Assembly: GCF_030936135.1 (NCBI RefSeq) | Contig: NC_082597.1 | Coordinates: forward strand, 43,221,095-43,285,094 | DNA length: 64,000 nt | DNA from: Gavia stellata | Taxonomy: Eukaryota; Chordata; Aves; Gaviiformes; Gaviidae | Reading direction: 5' to 3' | In this document: positions 13,115 through 25,100 of the stretch, one piece after another | How positions within the stretch are numbered: the first letter of the stretch is position 1 | Layout: every line of letters starts with the position of its first letter | Made by a program: the position numbers and the translations under genes | The notes under the pieces: generated by a model | Database searches by the model: none | What the model saw: only the letters and a program-made list of their open reading frames with translations | What the model was told of the DNA's origin: nothing

Positions 13115-15035
13115 TCTTAGCATCCAGGGTGAAGGTTGAGAAACCTTTCTAGTTCCTGAACTTCTGAGGAGCATCTAGGTGACCTCACAGAGGGGATTTC
13201 AATGATCCAGACATCTGTCAGAAGGGCAACTTGAGTTAAGTTCAGGCAATTCAGGCAGATCCTAGACTGCTAGTGACACTTGTGTAATGCAAATTGTGAA
13301 ACTGCCCACCGGGACAATGGTCTCTTGATGTATTGTTCACAGAAAGGGAAGAATTGGGGTCAAATGGGGCTGCAGTTTCAGCTGCAGTGACCACAAGAGG
13401 GTTGAGTTCAGAATGCAGAGGAGAGGTGGGAATGTGACTGGCAGAATTAGGACTCGAGTTTAGGAGAGTGCACTTCAGTTCAGTGAGGAATTTGCTAGGT
13501 AGAATCCCTTGGAAAGTGTCATGAATGGGAAGAAAGCTGACTTTCAAAGAAAAAATAGAGAGAGCTCAGGAACAAACCATCATGTTGTGCAGAAAGACTG
13601 GGTGTTGCAGCAGAAGGCCAGCATGGTGAAGTGTGGAGTTTCTTGATGAACTGCAACACAAAAAAGGAGCATACCAGGTGCTAATAGAAGGGCAGGCAGC
13701 AAAGGAGTTGTATGAAACCATTGCTTGTGTATGTACATACAAAATCAGGAAGGTCAAAGCCCTGGAACTGATATTAGCGAAGGATCTTAAGGGTACCAAG
13801 AATTCTACAGGTATGCTAGTTGCAAAAGTGCATGCGGGTCTCTTGGAGGAGACAAGTTAGTGTTGGACGATATGGAAAAGGCTGAGAAACTCAAATAACT
13901 TTTTTGCTTTGGCTTTCACAAGCAAAACCTGCTCCCAGACCACTGCGTATATCAGCACAATTTGGAGGCTGAAGGGACAGGCAACAATGGGGGAACAACA
14001 CAGTAGGTACTGCCTGGAGAACCTGAATGTATTCAGACCTATGGGGCTGGATGAGATTTTCCCAAGAGTGCTGAAAGAATTGGCTTATGTGATTTCATAG
14101 TGTGTTGCCTATTCTCTCTGACAAACCATGGTGATTGGGAGAGGTCTGTGACAACAGGAAAAAGACTAGCAATAAGTCCTTAAGAAGTGCAAATGGGACA
14201 ACCTAGGGAACCTCACTGTGTGAAGGCCAGACAGCTTCACTTTGATTCCTGAAAAGAGCATGGCACACGTCTTCTTGGAATCCATTCACACACATGTGAT
14301 GTGTAAGAAGGTAATCAGAAATAGTCAACATGGATTGCCTTCTACAACAGTGTGACTGTCTGTGTGGAGAAAGTGAGAGCCATGAATATAATACACCTTG
14401 ACTTTATTCACCCATAGGATTCTCGTTTGGAAGCTGAAGAAATATGGGCTGGAGAAACAAACTGCTGGGGGACTGAAGAACAGCTGAACTTCTGCGCTCA
14501 AAGGGTCGCTCACATCTGGTTGGTGGCCATTTATGAGAGGATTGCTGCAGGAGTTGTTTAACGTCTTCATCAACAACCTGATCGATAACACAGAATGAAC
14601 CATCGGCAAATTCATAGAAGACATTTTAATTAGAATGAGAGTCTGACAAGATGAGTGGTGGAGTTTCAAACCTAAAGACTGTTGCTAAACATGAGGACTA
14701 GGCCAATGTAAACAGCTTTAATGATTTAATAAGGAGAAATGCAAAGTTTCACACCTGTGACAGAATAACCCCATGCACCAGTACAGGCAGGGAAGTGACT
14801 GGCTAGTAGTAGCCCTGCTAAAAACGCCCTGGGTGTTTGTGGTGGATGGGTGTTGACAAGGCACTCTCACTGCAAATAAGGCAACCCATACACTGGGCTA
14901 CATTAGGAAGTGCCTAATGTAGCTCTTCGTTAAGTAGAGCCTTGGGACGGCAACAGTCCTGCTTTGAGCAGGAGTTTGGAGTAGATTTCTTTTGAAGATA
15001 TATTCCAACCTACATTTCCATGATCCTATAGCTTC
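13115..15035 (+). mobile_element. Highly decayed CR1 LINE fossil (ORF2 to 3' end)
   Basis: Pieces of CR1 ORF2 appear in order but in all three frames and broken by stops. They are GDFNDPDIC near 13,195 (CR1 GDFNLPDVC), RIPWKVS and KEKIERAQEQ near 13,505-13,575, RRPAW at 13,612-13,626, IRKVKALELILAKDLKG at 13,745-13,795, MGLDEIFPRVLKELA at 14,040-14,090, HLDF near 14,395, LFNVFINNL near 14,560, then a 3'UTR-like ending (TTGAGCAGGAGTTTGG to CCAACCTACATTTCCATGAT) near 14,955-15,025. The order matches the complete copy at 55,144-58,190. It is far older than the other copies; both borders are approximate. Confidence -1.
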
Positions 15036-18000
15036 AATCTCAACAGCAGCTTAGTCTCTGAATAACTTAATGGGCTTTTCCCCCAGAAAATATATATGAA
15101 AGGCTCCACTGATCTGTGAATATATCAATGTGACCTTGAGACAATAATTTTCCATACAGAGCCATCTCCTTCCCCAGACAAGAACACTTACTGTGAAAGC
15201 TTACTGGTGGGCAGAAGGTTATGAATGTGGTGTGTGAAAGTTGGGAGTTTGGTCAGTTACATTTCTACCCTGGATATTTCTGGCTGGCTTAAAACTATTT
15301 GCTTTACAGCTTAGTAAAGTGATGGTTGTTGTTGTGAATCTTGATAGCTGGGAGGGACTGGGTAATAGTCCTTTCTTGTTTTCATTACTGGACTGTATAA
15401 TTGCAGTTAATAAAAGCAATGATTTCTTAAAATGTACTTTGTGTATTGCAGCTGTCCTCAGGCAAGAGGACAGCATGTCTGGTTAAACTCTCGGCCTTTA
15501 GAGCAATAGCAGAAAGCCTGATATTCTCCTCTGAATTGTGTAAGAGAAGAAAGAAGCATATCCCTTTCTGAGGACAGGGGTTTGAAATTATGTTCTCCAT
15601 CTTGCTCTGGTTTCTCCAAGCCCTTTTGCTACACTCATCTATACACTCACTCTCTCTCTAAATTGAAAAGGGAATGCTTTGTGCTTTTGGGGATTAGTGA
15701 ATTGAGCAGAGCCACCGGGATGAGTTCAAAGTCTCGTGGGAAAATGATGAACTAGCCTTTCTCCAAGGAGAAGCACAGCAGCAACCTTCCCAGGGTTCTG
15801 TTGTTGCAGTAGCATGAACACTTTCACCCAAATTCATCCCACTGCATCATAGGCACTTAATGAGGTGCCTAAATTAAGAGTCTCATTGTCTTAAGCTCTT
15901 TCATTGCTGTAGACAATGAACTCCGGAATGCAATTTAGTCCTCCTACAATCTGAATTACTCTTTCAGCGTTCCTGTCTCTCTGGACACTACAGAAGCCCT
16001 GGGTGACAAGCGCAGGTACTCCAACCTTTCTCTCTTTTTTTTTTATCAGCTTGAAAGTCAGGATCTAGATATTCTGTCTATCTAAAGCTTACAAGTTGTG
16101 GTTAATTCTGTTGGCTGAATGATTTGATGTGGTAACCTGTAGCTGATACACACTACCAAGACAGTCTAGAGGATACTACAGAGGAAACAAAAGAGTCGGT
16201 AACCTCAGTGACTCTGCTGTCGGCAGATGGACAAGAGATAAGCTAAGGGTAAGGTCTGAACTTGAAATACAGTTCCACAAGTGAGCCAGCACAACAACTA
16301 AATACTGCCAACATGCTGCAGCGGTCCTTCCCTCATTTTCTTCCTTCTCTTTCCTTCTTGGAGGCATCAGACCTGCTGTAAGAGCAGTATGCTTTGTTGT
16401 GTTGGCCTGCACATATTGAGGGAACAGACTTCCAAGATTCCATGATCTTCTTTGTACGGCCACTCTGACTTCCTTGCTAGCTGTTTGAAACTCTGAAACA
16501 TAAGTCAAGGTAGAAGAAGACCTGCCCATAGAGATCTGATAACACTTAATCGGTCTTCTTGTCTCCCCACCTGTCTCTTTTACTTGTGACTTCCTCTAGT
16601 TCCCCTGGATAATCCAATCCCACTGGAGAGGCAGGCAAGCATGAGCTGACGGGCTCTTCCCTGAGCGTGTGCCTCCTGTCAGCTGAGCTCTTCCAGAATG
16701 GTTATGAGATGGTTAGAGTAACATCCTTCAGTGTATCATTTTGCATGCAGGTGCTGCTGCACATTAACTGTGTTGCAGGTAGCATTGAGCCTTTCCTTAT
16801 CCCTGTTGGACTGTCTCCTGTTAAATATTTCCTTACCAGTTACTCATCTGGAATCCTCTTGGACCTCAGCTGCTGTGTTTGAGAAGGTCTGATTCAATCA
16901 TGTTGTTTCTCAGCACCAGGTAAGACACCTCCAAACACTTCTTCTGAAGGATGGCACTGCCTTTTCTTCTGCCTTCTCCCATTCCAAGGCATGCAGTGAT
17001 GTCCCCCCTTCCATTTACCATGCTCACCAGGAATTTTTCTGCACACACTAGTTCTGCCATACTTTAAAAAAAAAATCTAGCTCTGACATCAGGAAAGGTT
17101 TTTTAAAACTGTGGCCTAGATTCCTACCTCTTGTCTTCAGGGCTTAAACGAGATGCCAAAGAGCCCAGTCAATAGAGCTGATTCCAGGTGGCAGTTGGGT
17201 ATTTTTAGCTTGCCTCAGGTACCATCAGAAAATGCCCACCTTTCTCTATTGTCCACCTTCCCTAGGCCATGGCTGGACCGTGCTGTGATTCCTGAGGTGT
17301 TAAAGAAGGTTGTCTGCATCCTGGAAATCCTCTTTCCTGCTGTGAGCCTGGAAAACACATCCCAAGCCTCAAGAGCTGTTCCTATGAAATAAAGATGTTG
17401 GTACCCATAAAAGATGCTGGCTTTCCTGTTCAGATGTCAAAATACACATTTAGCTTTTGTTTCATACAGCTACCCACTTGTTTGAAGTTGCGAGCACATG
17501 CTGATTGTTAGTTTCCTTCTTTCCTTGTTTCAAAGTGTACACTGCATGTCTGTATAAAACTATCTTTAAGCATAGGAAATCCTTCTTCCTTTCATTGTGC
17601 TTCTATTGGCCATGTCATCTATTTGTGTAAACAAAAAGGCGAATTTTGAGAAAGTGGAAAATCCCAAGTGCTTGATTGAATTAACTCATTTATTGCCTTT
17701 CAGTAGATTGTATTTACCTCATTTTGTGAAGTGTAACATTCCTGAAACTTTCTGCATGTTCCTGAGGGGTCCAAACCCCCTCAGGGCTCAAGGCATCTCA
17801 TTAATCAGGGATGACTTGGATTGCTGTGTAAGCCTGGCCTCAGAGAGAGTGGGCTCCATCTCACTGGAAAGCATCTGGAGGATGTAAGTTATATAAAAAA
17901 AAAGAGATTATTGATTAACCTAGACAGAAATAAGTTGTACAGAGATAGCTAACTGTTGCAGTACTCAGAAGAGCTATTCTGCAGCGCATGTGCTCTCAAG

Positions 18001-21000
18001 CCATGTGGACAGCCAGCCAGGCTGTGGAGTGATGGGGAAGGCTGTAACTGCCCAGGTGGTGCTGCCCGCTGCAGCATCTGACCCTTCAGCTCTACAACAC
18101 AAGAGACCTGGAGCAGCTGTACAGCCTCCAGCAGCCAGAGCAGGGCTGATCCAGCCTGGGCTAGCATAGAGGACCTTGCTTGGTAGGATTACAGCAACAA
18201 CAGCGACTGCGTAGCCAAGTGTTTCCGTATGACTTTGAAGTGCATTTTTTCTTTTTCATAAAGAGAAAGCTATCTTGTTTCCCCAAAGAAGAACAGAGCA
18301 TGGTTTACTTCCCAAGGACACCTATGTGCCTGTGTGCTGGAAGGAAACATCTGTGGAGGTGAGCAGGGGTGGTGAGGAGTTTTTGCGCTCTGCTGGTTTG
18401 TGGGAATTTATTGCAAGCCACTCAAGGGTTTTATATAAAATGAGTAGCGTGCTAATGTCTTGGCACTCAGGAATAGTTCAGGGCTGGGGTTTTATGTTTG
18501 TTTTACTTTTTGCTTGTTGTGCATGAGATGCCAAAGAAAATTAATTGGAGGGACCATAGCTGCACTGGCACTGAGTCCGAGTGATGGCCAGCAGCCTGGA
18601 GATTGGGTCTGTGTCTGGTCAGACCGGAAAGTGTGCCCAGCCTGGCCAGGTACAGGCCATTTCCAGGAAACCTGGCAGGGCCTGGAAGGCTTCAGCGTAC
18701 CACCCACACTCTGTGTGATGCCCACATATCATGCGGCACTACCATACATCATGCGGCATGAACGATGGGGTCCAGGACCTCTGTGCATCCCCAGCCACTC
18801 TGATCCCCAAGGCAATGTTGGCACAGCCAGGGAGTCTGCGGGACAGCAAGGAGCAAGTGCCCTGCAGCCCCTGTCCCTTACTGTTACCTACCAACAGTAT
18901 TAGTGGGTCACATTTTATAAGAGAAGGTACACAGGTAGTTTGTAGCTGTCAGAAAGGTGGAACAGATGAATAGGTCAGAGGCTATCAACTTCAAAACTGA
19001 AAGAAGCCAGAAAGATGTAACACAAAGCTACCATTTGAATGCTGGCTGCTCATGCTATTTCTGGAAAATGGTTTGGAAACTTATGGGGCTTTAAGCTGCA
19101 GTAAACCAATATTTAAAAAGAAATAGGTTCTCCTGCCCTCCTTACCCATTAGATGATGATGCTGATCCAAAACGTTTACAGTGCCAAAGGGCCTATTCAA
19201 AGTGATAGGGGCTTTGAATCCCACCTGTCAAGACCGGGTCTTAATAAATGTCTCCTTGGAAATCAGTGCTACAGGCCTAATCTGGCAGTCACTGATTTGG
19301 AAGAGCCCAGAAGATTTGTCTGTAAGAGGATGGCAGAAGGGTATTCTGTGGCATTTCTAAGCCCAATTGCTATAAACTGTAATAGGATCTGTAATGCTTC
19401 AGTTGTTCGGATGGGTGGCTTGGCAATTGTTTTCTTCTTCCTCTTCTGGCATTTTCCCAATTTTTTTTTCTTAGTAGAAATGCATATATGGGAAATAATA
19501 TTCAATTTTATGGAATTGGTCAGAAACTGGATACAAAATAAATAAAACAATTAGACTGAGCAATGACTGATCCTGTTCTGATGTAATTCCCAAATTACAA
19601 ATGTTTCTCGGCTTCCCATTGCTCTCTCTTCTCTAAGTCTGGCAGCTCTCTGCATTCCTAGGCATTCCCTTCATTCCCAGTTTGTAATGTCTGAGATGAA
19701 ACACTATGAAATATAATTAAACATATTAGGAGACACAATCTGCTACCATGCTGATATCTATAATAACAGAGGGGCTTAAAAACTGCACAGAAAAAGAGAA
19801 CTCCATTTTTTCAAGCGTAGCACACCTACCGCTCAGTAATGGTTCTGTCAAACTGAATCTCTGTGCCCTACTGTTAAAAACTAGGCATCTGGTATAGTAT
19901 TCATTTCCAGAAATCTTTTTTTCTACTGTGTGAAAATGGCCTCTTACTTTACTATGATGATTTTGAAATACACCAGAAATGTATTTTCCTGCATAGCTAT
20001 TCATTGTGCCTTAAGAATATAGAAAAACCAGATGGGACTCATTTTCTCTTACTTGGTCCAAACATTTCAACAAGTGGGTTATTTTCCTTACCAACCTTTG
20101 GACACCCCACTGTTCTTAATAGGATTATTTGGATAAATAAACTCATCCAACTTTGGCCCTTTATTAATCACACACCTGAGGCAGAACACGCAGAAGTTAG
20201 TGGAAAGAAAGAATGTCTGCTCTGGTAAGAAATGAGCTAATGTTGCTTTACTATGAAAAGGCATAAGATTCTTCTTGCAAGAAACAAGAATTCATTTTTT
20301 TGGCATAAATCTCCAGGTTTATTTCTGCTATAGTTAAACAAACACCAAAAAGTGAACAGGTTGGAACATAGTTTGTGAGGGGAAAAGAAGGAAGACTTAT
20401 TCTAACTACCTTATGGTTTACAGATGTTCCAGGTAGGCATATAGATGTCTCTCTTGTTTCAAAGTTATCCCTGTACTATTTTCCCAATGTTCAAACTCAT
20501 TTCTCCCTTTGAGGCTCTATCTACCTCAACTACAATTGGAAGAAAACAGGTTACAGTCTAGCATGCAGCAAAAGCAATATAAGAAAATCAAACAGTGAAA
20601 CAAAACCAGTTTCCACTATAGATAGGAAAGGAAAATTTTCAAAAAAATGAAATTATGAAGTAAAATAGGATGGACATTCTCCTTTTTTTCCTTCAGAGAT
20701 GAATGAATAACCAACGCAAGGATGCAATGAGATACATACATCAGTGATAGATTTCAAAGACAATATTGAGATGGAGATCCTGAACAAGGGACATTAAAGG
20801 CTGAGCAGTGCTGTAAGTATGCAGATCACAGGAGAGGTGCAGGTTAAGCTCCTATATGTCATCCTAGATTGCCTTCATTTTCTTCCAAAGCTCTGATCAT
20901 CAAGGAGCTGAAGCTGTAGTAAAATGTGCCAATGGCCTGTACCTACCTTTAAGATGAAATATTTTGATGCTAGTAGTGACTGCTATGACTGAGGTGCTCT

Positions 21001-21944
21001 GACACACTACCCTGCGTAATGTTTCTTGCTTTCTCCTCATCATCTGGACTTTTTATAGAGGGATTACAGGTTTATAGGTGCAATGGAACTGATGGAGTAG
21101 AAGTAGGAGTGGGACTGAAGCATCCCTTGTACCTGAAGGTGTAAGTGACATTGATATGTTGTCCCAGCGTGCAAGTAAACAGGCAGTGCGAACAGATACA
21201 ACAGTGGAAGAGGGCATTGTCTGCTCCTTTTCTTTCTGCTGGGCTGCCAAAAGCTCCTGTTTGCTCAGATCTGCTGGTAGGGGTACTCATGAAACTTTCT
21301 TCGTTGGTTCAGTCCATGTGAGCTGAGTTAACCAATACCTGCAAATGTAGTTGTTCAGACTAACAGAAGTGATTAAGGAGATGCTCTCCTGAGGAGCAGG
21401 GGAGAGTGGTGATGAGCGGTTTGCAGCAAGCTAAGAGCACTCATCTCTTCGGTTGGTGCAGCTGGGTTTGTCCTTGGTATCAGGCCCTGCTGCGAGTTTA
21501 GCCCAGTGAATTTATCACCCTGTAAAGTAGGAGCTGGTTCCAACTGTGCATTCGAAGAGCAGCCATATAATTTTAATGTTTTTTCCAACTCCTTCAGCTA
21601 GGACAGTTACCTGTGGCACCTGAGAAACTAGCCAGATCTGTGAAAGCAGTTTTTTCAAGCAATCCTCTTATTTTGTATGTAAAGGACTCATTAAGAATAA
21701 GCCATGTTGTGGAAGAGTGTGTAGGTAATTGCACTGTACTATAATTTCCCTTTATATTAGATACTATGGGAATAAACCAAGCAGATAGAGTGGCATATTT
21801 GACAAGAGGTAGAGGACATGACCCTGCACAAGGTCATTTTGTTTCTGGACAAGACATTTGTTGCAGCTGCAGTATTGTTCTGCTTTGGATGAGAAAGGTG
21901 TGCAATGTATTTTTTAATGAAATATTTAAGACACAATTCACAAT
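15036..21944. other. Intergenic DNA without a recognisable gene
   Basis: No coding homology seen. A 20-bp-period direct repeat (ATCATGCGGCA) occurs at 18,728-18,758. A short hairpin AGGCAC-7-GTGCCT lies near 15,850. The 147-codon frame at 18,460-18,903 resembles nothing I know and has no splice or promoter support. Confidence -1.
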
Positions 21945-22140
21945 GTGAATGTGGTCTAATGAACACTGTGTACTAATCTCTGTTAATGTTGACTGTGCCT
22001 GTGACCTTGGATAAATCATTGCATTTCTTTGTGTGTATGCCCATCTATAAAATGTCTTCCTCACAGATCTGTAGTGAAGATTCATTAGTTAATGTTTACA
22101 AAGTGCTTTGAAGACATAAACATGGTTATTACTTTAATGA
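21945..22140 (+). mobile_element. Ancient tRNA-type SINE fossil (MIR/CORE-like)
   Basis: A tRNA-like head (GTGGTCTAATGAACACTG) is followed by CTGTGACCTTGGATAAATCA, CCATCTATAAAATG, CTCACAGATCTGTAGTGAAG and GTTTACAAAGTGCTTTGAAG. This is the order of the well-known old amniote SINEs (head; gtgaccttgggcaag; ccatctgtaaaatg; gttgtgaggatt; gtaaagcgctt). Divergence is high and the precise family cannot be named without alignment. Confidence -1.
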
Positions 22141-25100
22141 CTCTGAAGTTTATGAGATTAAGAGGACATCTTACCCTTTGCATCCTACTCACTAGTTGGG
22201 GGCTACAGTAACCATCCCATATATAAATGCATCATTCACATCAATCTTTACATGTATCTGTTATCTGCTACTAAATGTCTTTATACTTGTACATGGTCGC
22301 TGGCTATCCACTGTCTATGAGTGCCTAATTTATTATAGCAATTAAGGAATAAATTATGTTCATTTTTACAAAAATTGTACACTAGAGATGAAAATTTTTT
22401 GCATGCGCTGGTGAGATTTGTCGCTCCAAGCAGCTACAGGGTGATTTTTTTCAATCATACCTTTATTCATATAATCTAGAGCACCTCATTTCCCAGGCAA
22501 ACAGAAGAATCCTATCTGGACCTGGGAGTGCCATTAAAATGAAATAAGACTGAAAATCATAAGTTTATTGTGTGCAGAATCTCTGGAAGACATTGACCGG
22601 TATTGTTGTAAGTGTCTTTTCTGAGCTTCCAGATGAATATACCCAACTGATGTACCTCTGCTTTTTATGCTGTAGTTTAATATGATACAGGAAATCTCTC
22701 TAGCACAGTGAAGCAATAGAAGTCTTGATGAGAGCTATTGAGAAAGTGTGAATGCTCATAAAAGCCTGCCTAGAAATCATATATATTGCTGAACCTCAGA
22801 TTTTCACTAATGAAAATGGAATCAGACTTTGTCCCAAGTTGGTTGGTAATGTATTTTTCTGGCCTTTTTGGCAAAAGGAACTGCAGTGCCACGGAAATAA
22901 GCAGAAGCTGTCAACTCTTAGAGTAGTTCAATATTGCTATGATTTATATGTTGACATATGGTCCCTCTGCTCATGATAGTAAGTGTACAGTTATTTATCA
23001 TTAGCACAGTCCATGCCTCCTTTTCCCTATGTTCTTCTGTTCTTTTGTATTGTTGAATGAGTTAATTTCTACCATGAAGAAGGGAAGGATACATGGAGAT
23101 ATGAGGAACAAGAGCTGTGTGTTTGGCATGGCATGGCGTGGTCTATGATAAACTGGATGAGGCTGCTTTCCGTTACCAGAAAGGATTACCAGGAAGGAAG
23201 ACCAGGAAAACTATGAGCATCTATTCATTGATGACTAGACCAACTGTGAAGAGACAGGTTTTTTGGCTTTGCTGCCATCTAGCAGAAGATAGACAGCCTG
23301 GCACCCACCCGCTGCGACAGAGAAGCAAATTATATTCTTGAGGTACATGGGGGATAACATGGATTTTGACTGAGGTCTGAGCTGGCCATTCTGGCCTAAG
23401 GCCTCTGCATGTTGCTAGTTGACTGTTAAAAAGTGGCTTGGTTTTGGAAGAGCAGTTACTAGGCTGCTATTCCCTCCTGCTTGTCTTTACTTGTCTTCTT
23501 CAAGTGCAGAACTAGCTGAGACTCACTCACATCACCGGAGGAGTGAACCAGGCTGCTGCTGCCCCATCAGTACTGTTACATTGAAGGAGATGTGCAGACA
23601 AAGATAAAGAGACTTAAAAGAATTCAGATATGCCCTCTAAAGACAAACCTCAGCAAGAGGAGAGCCTTTTTCTTGCTAAGGACTGGATTTCTGGGGAAAG
23701 GAAAGCACTCCTCATGTATACAGAGCAAATTTAATAATAAACAGTTAAGAGTAACAGTCACCTTGACCTAGGTTTGGTCAAGGCTCATGCTAAAAAAAAA
23801 AAAAGCTTTTGCTTCTAAAGCATTTCAAGCAAGTCATTAGCTGATTCTCAGTTTATACTGCTTTATCATCTGAACAGTCTTGAACAAAGCTTAGTTACGT
23901 AATGACCATGTAGGCTCCCAAATGAGTTTCCTTTCCTGTAATTATTAATCCTCCCGCTTCTCTCTTTCTTGCAATCTCATTTTCTCCTGCAGTGTATGTT
24001 CCTTTCGCAGAGACAGATAACTAGATCTTGCAGACAGTCATTTATGGTCTGTGTTCATTAGTTCACAGGCAAAGGAAGCTAAGCAGACTCTACTCTGATT
24101 TTCCTTTTGTTCAATGGAAACTGAACTTTTATTATGGTTTTGTTGCTGAGGGAAAGTTCAATTGCTAATGTAACACAGGCTAAAAAATCGCAGAAAGAGA
24201 AACGTTTCATGTTCTGGAACAACTGAGCTCACATGTATTTTCCAGGGAAGGAAAAAAATGCTAAACCTGATTTGAGGTAGTTGAAATGTGCCTGTGAGGC
24301 TAACAAACGTTATGAGAATCTTGAAATTAGGCTAAAACTAAGGAGTAACCAGATCACTCAACCTGAAGGTTAAGCTTTAAAAGAAACTGAGGCAAGTTAA
24401 GATACAGCAATACACAGACAAATCACCTGGGTATGTCTGACCTGTAACATTGTTCATTATATGATTGAAAGTAAGTAATTTTCCCTTCCAGATCAGATTA
24501 GACTGACTTTTTTAAAAGATAAAGTGAGAAGTTTTATTCCCTTTTTTTTTCTTTTGGACATCACAATATGGCAACGGTCATTGTCTGTGAGGAGTATGTC
24601 AGAAGCAATGAGACCCACACTCAGCTGAGTTTCTGGGCTACTTTTTTTTCCTAGGGTATATGAATTCAGCACTAAATCGTGTTCTAGGTCTCTAAATTAC
24701 ATTAGATGTCATGTGCATGCAAATTTACATTAGGTAGTTTAAGAAATCCCTCAGGGGGGATGTTGACCAACTTTCCTTCCTGCTCAGGTGCAGGTGGCTG
24801 AGGAAGGGTGGTGAAGGAGTATGGGGCATGCCTCACCTTCCTCGCTGGAGCTGTTGGCTGGACAATCCCCTTCAGTAAAGCCTGGGGAAGCTCTCAAGGG
24901 GAGAGGGCTGGGCTGCATGCTCAGCACCTCTAGAGACAAGTGGTCCACTTCACACTGGCAGGGTGTCAGGTGGGAGGAAGGGAGCTGGGGAGTGAGGGTG
25001 TCCAAGAAACCATCATGGCCCATCAAGATGCGTGCGACTGCTGGGAGGAAAAGCCTGGGTGCCGTGGGACCCTGCCCTATACACTGTGGGTGCTGAGTTC

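Noticed and set aside
18460..18903. 147-codon plus-strand open frame
   Set aside because: Low-complexity GC-richer block with frames on both strands and no domain seen.
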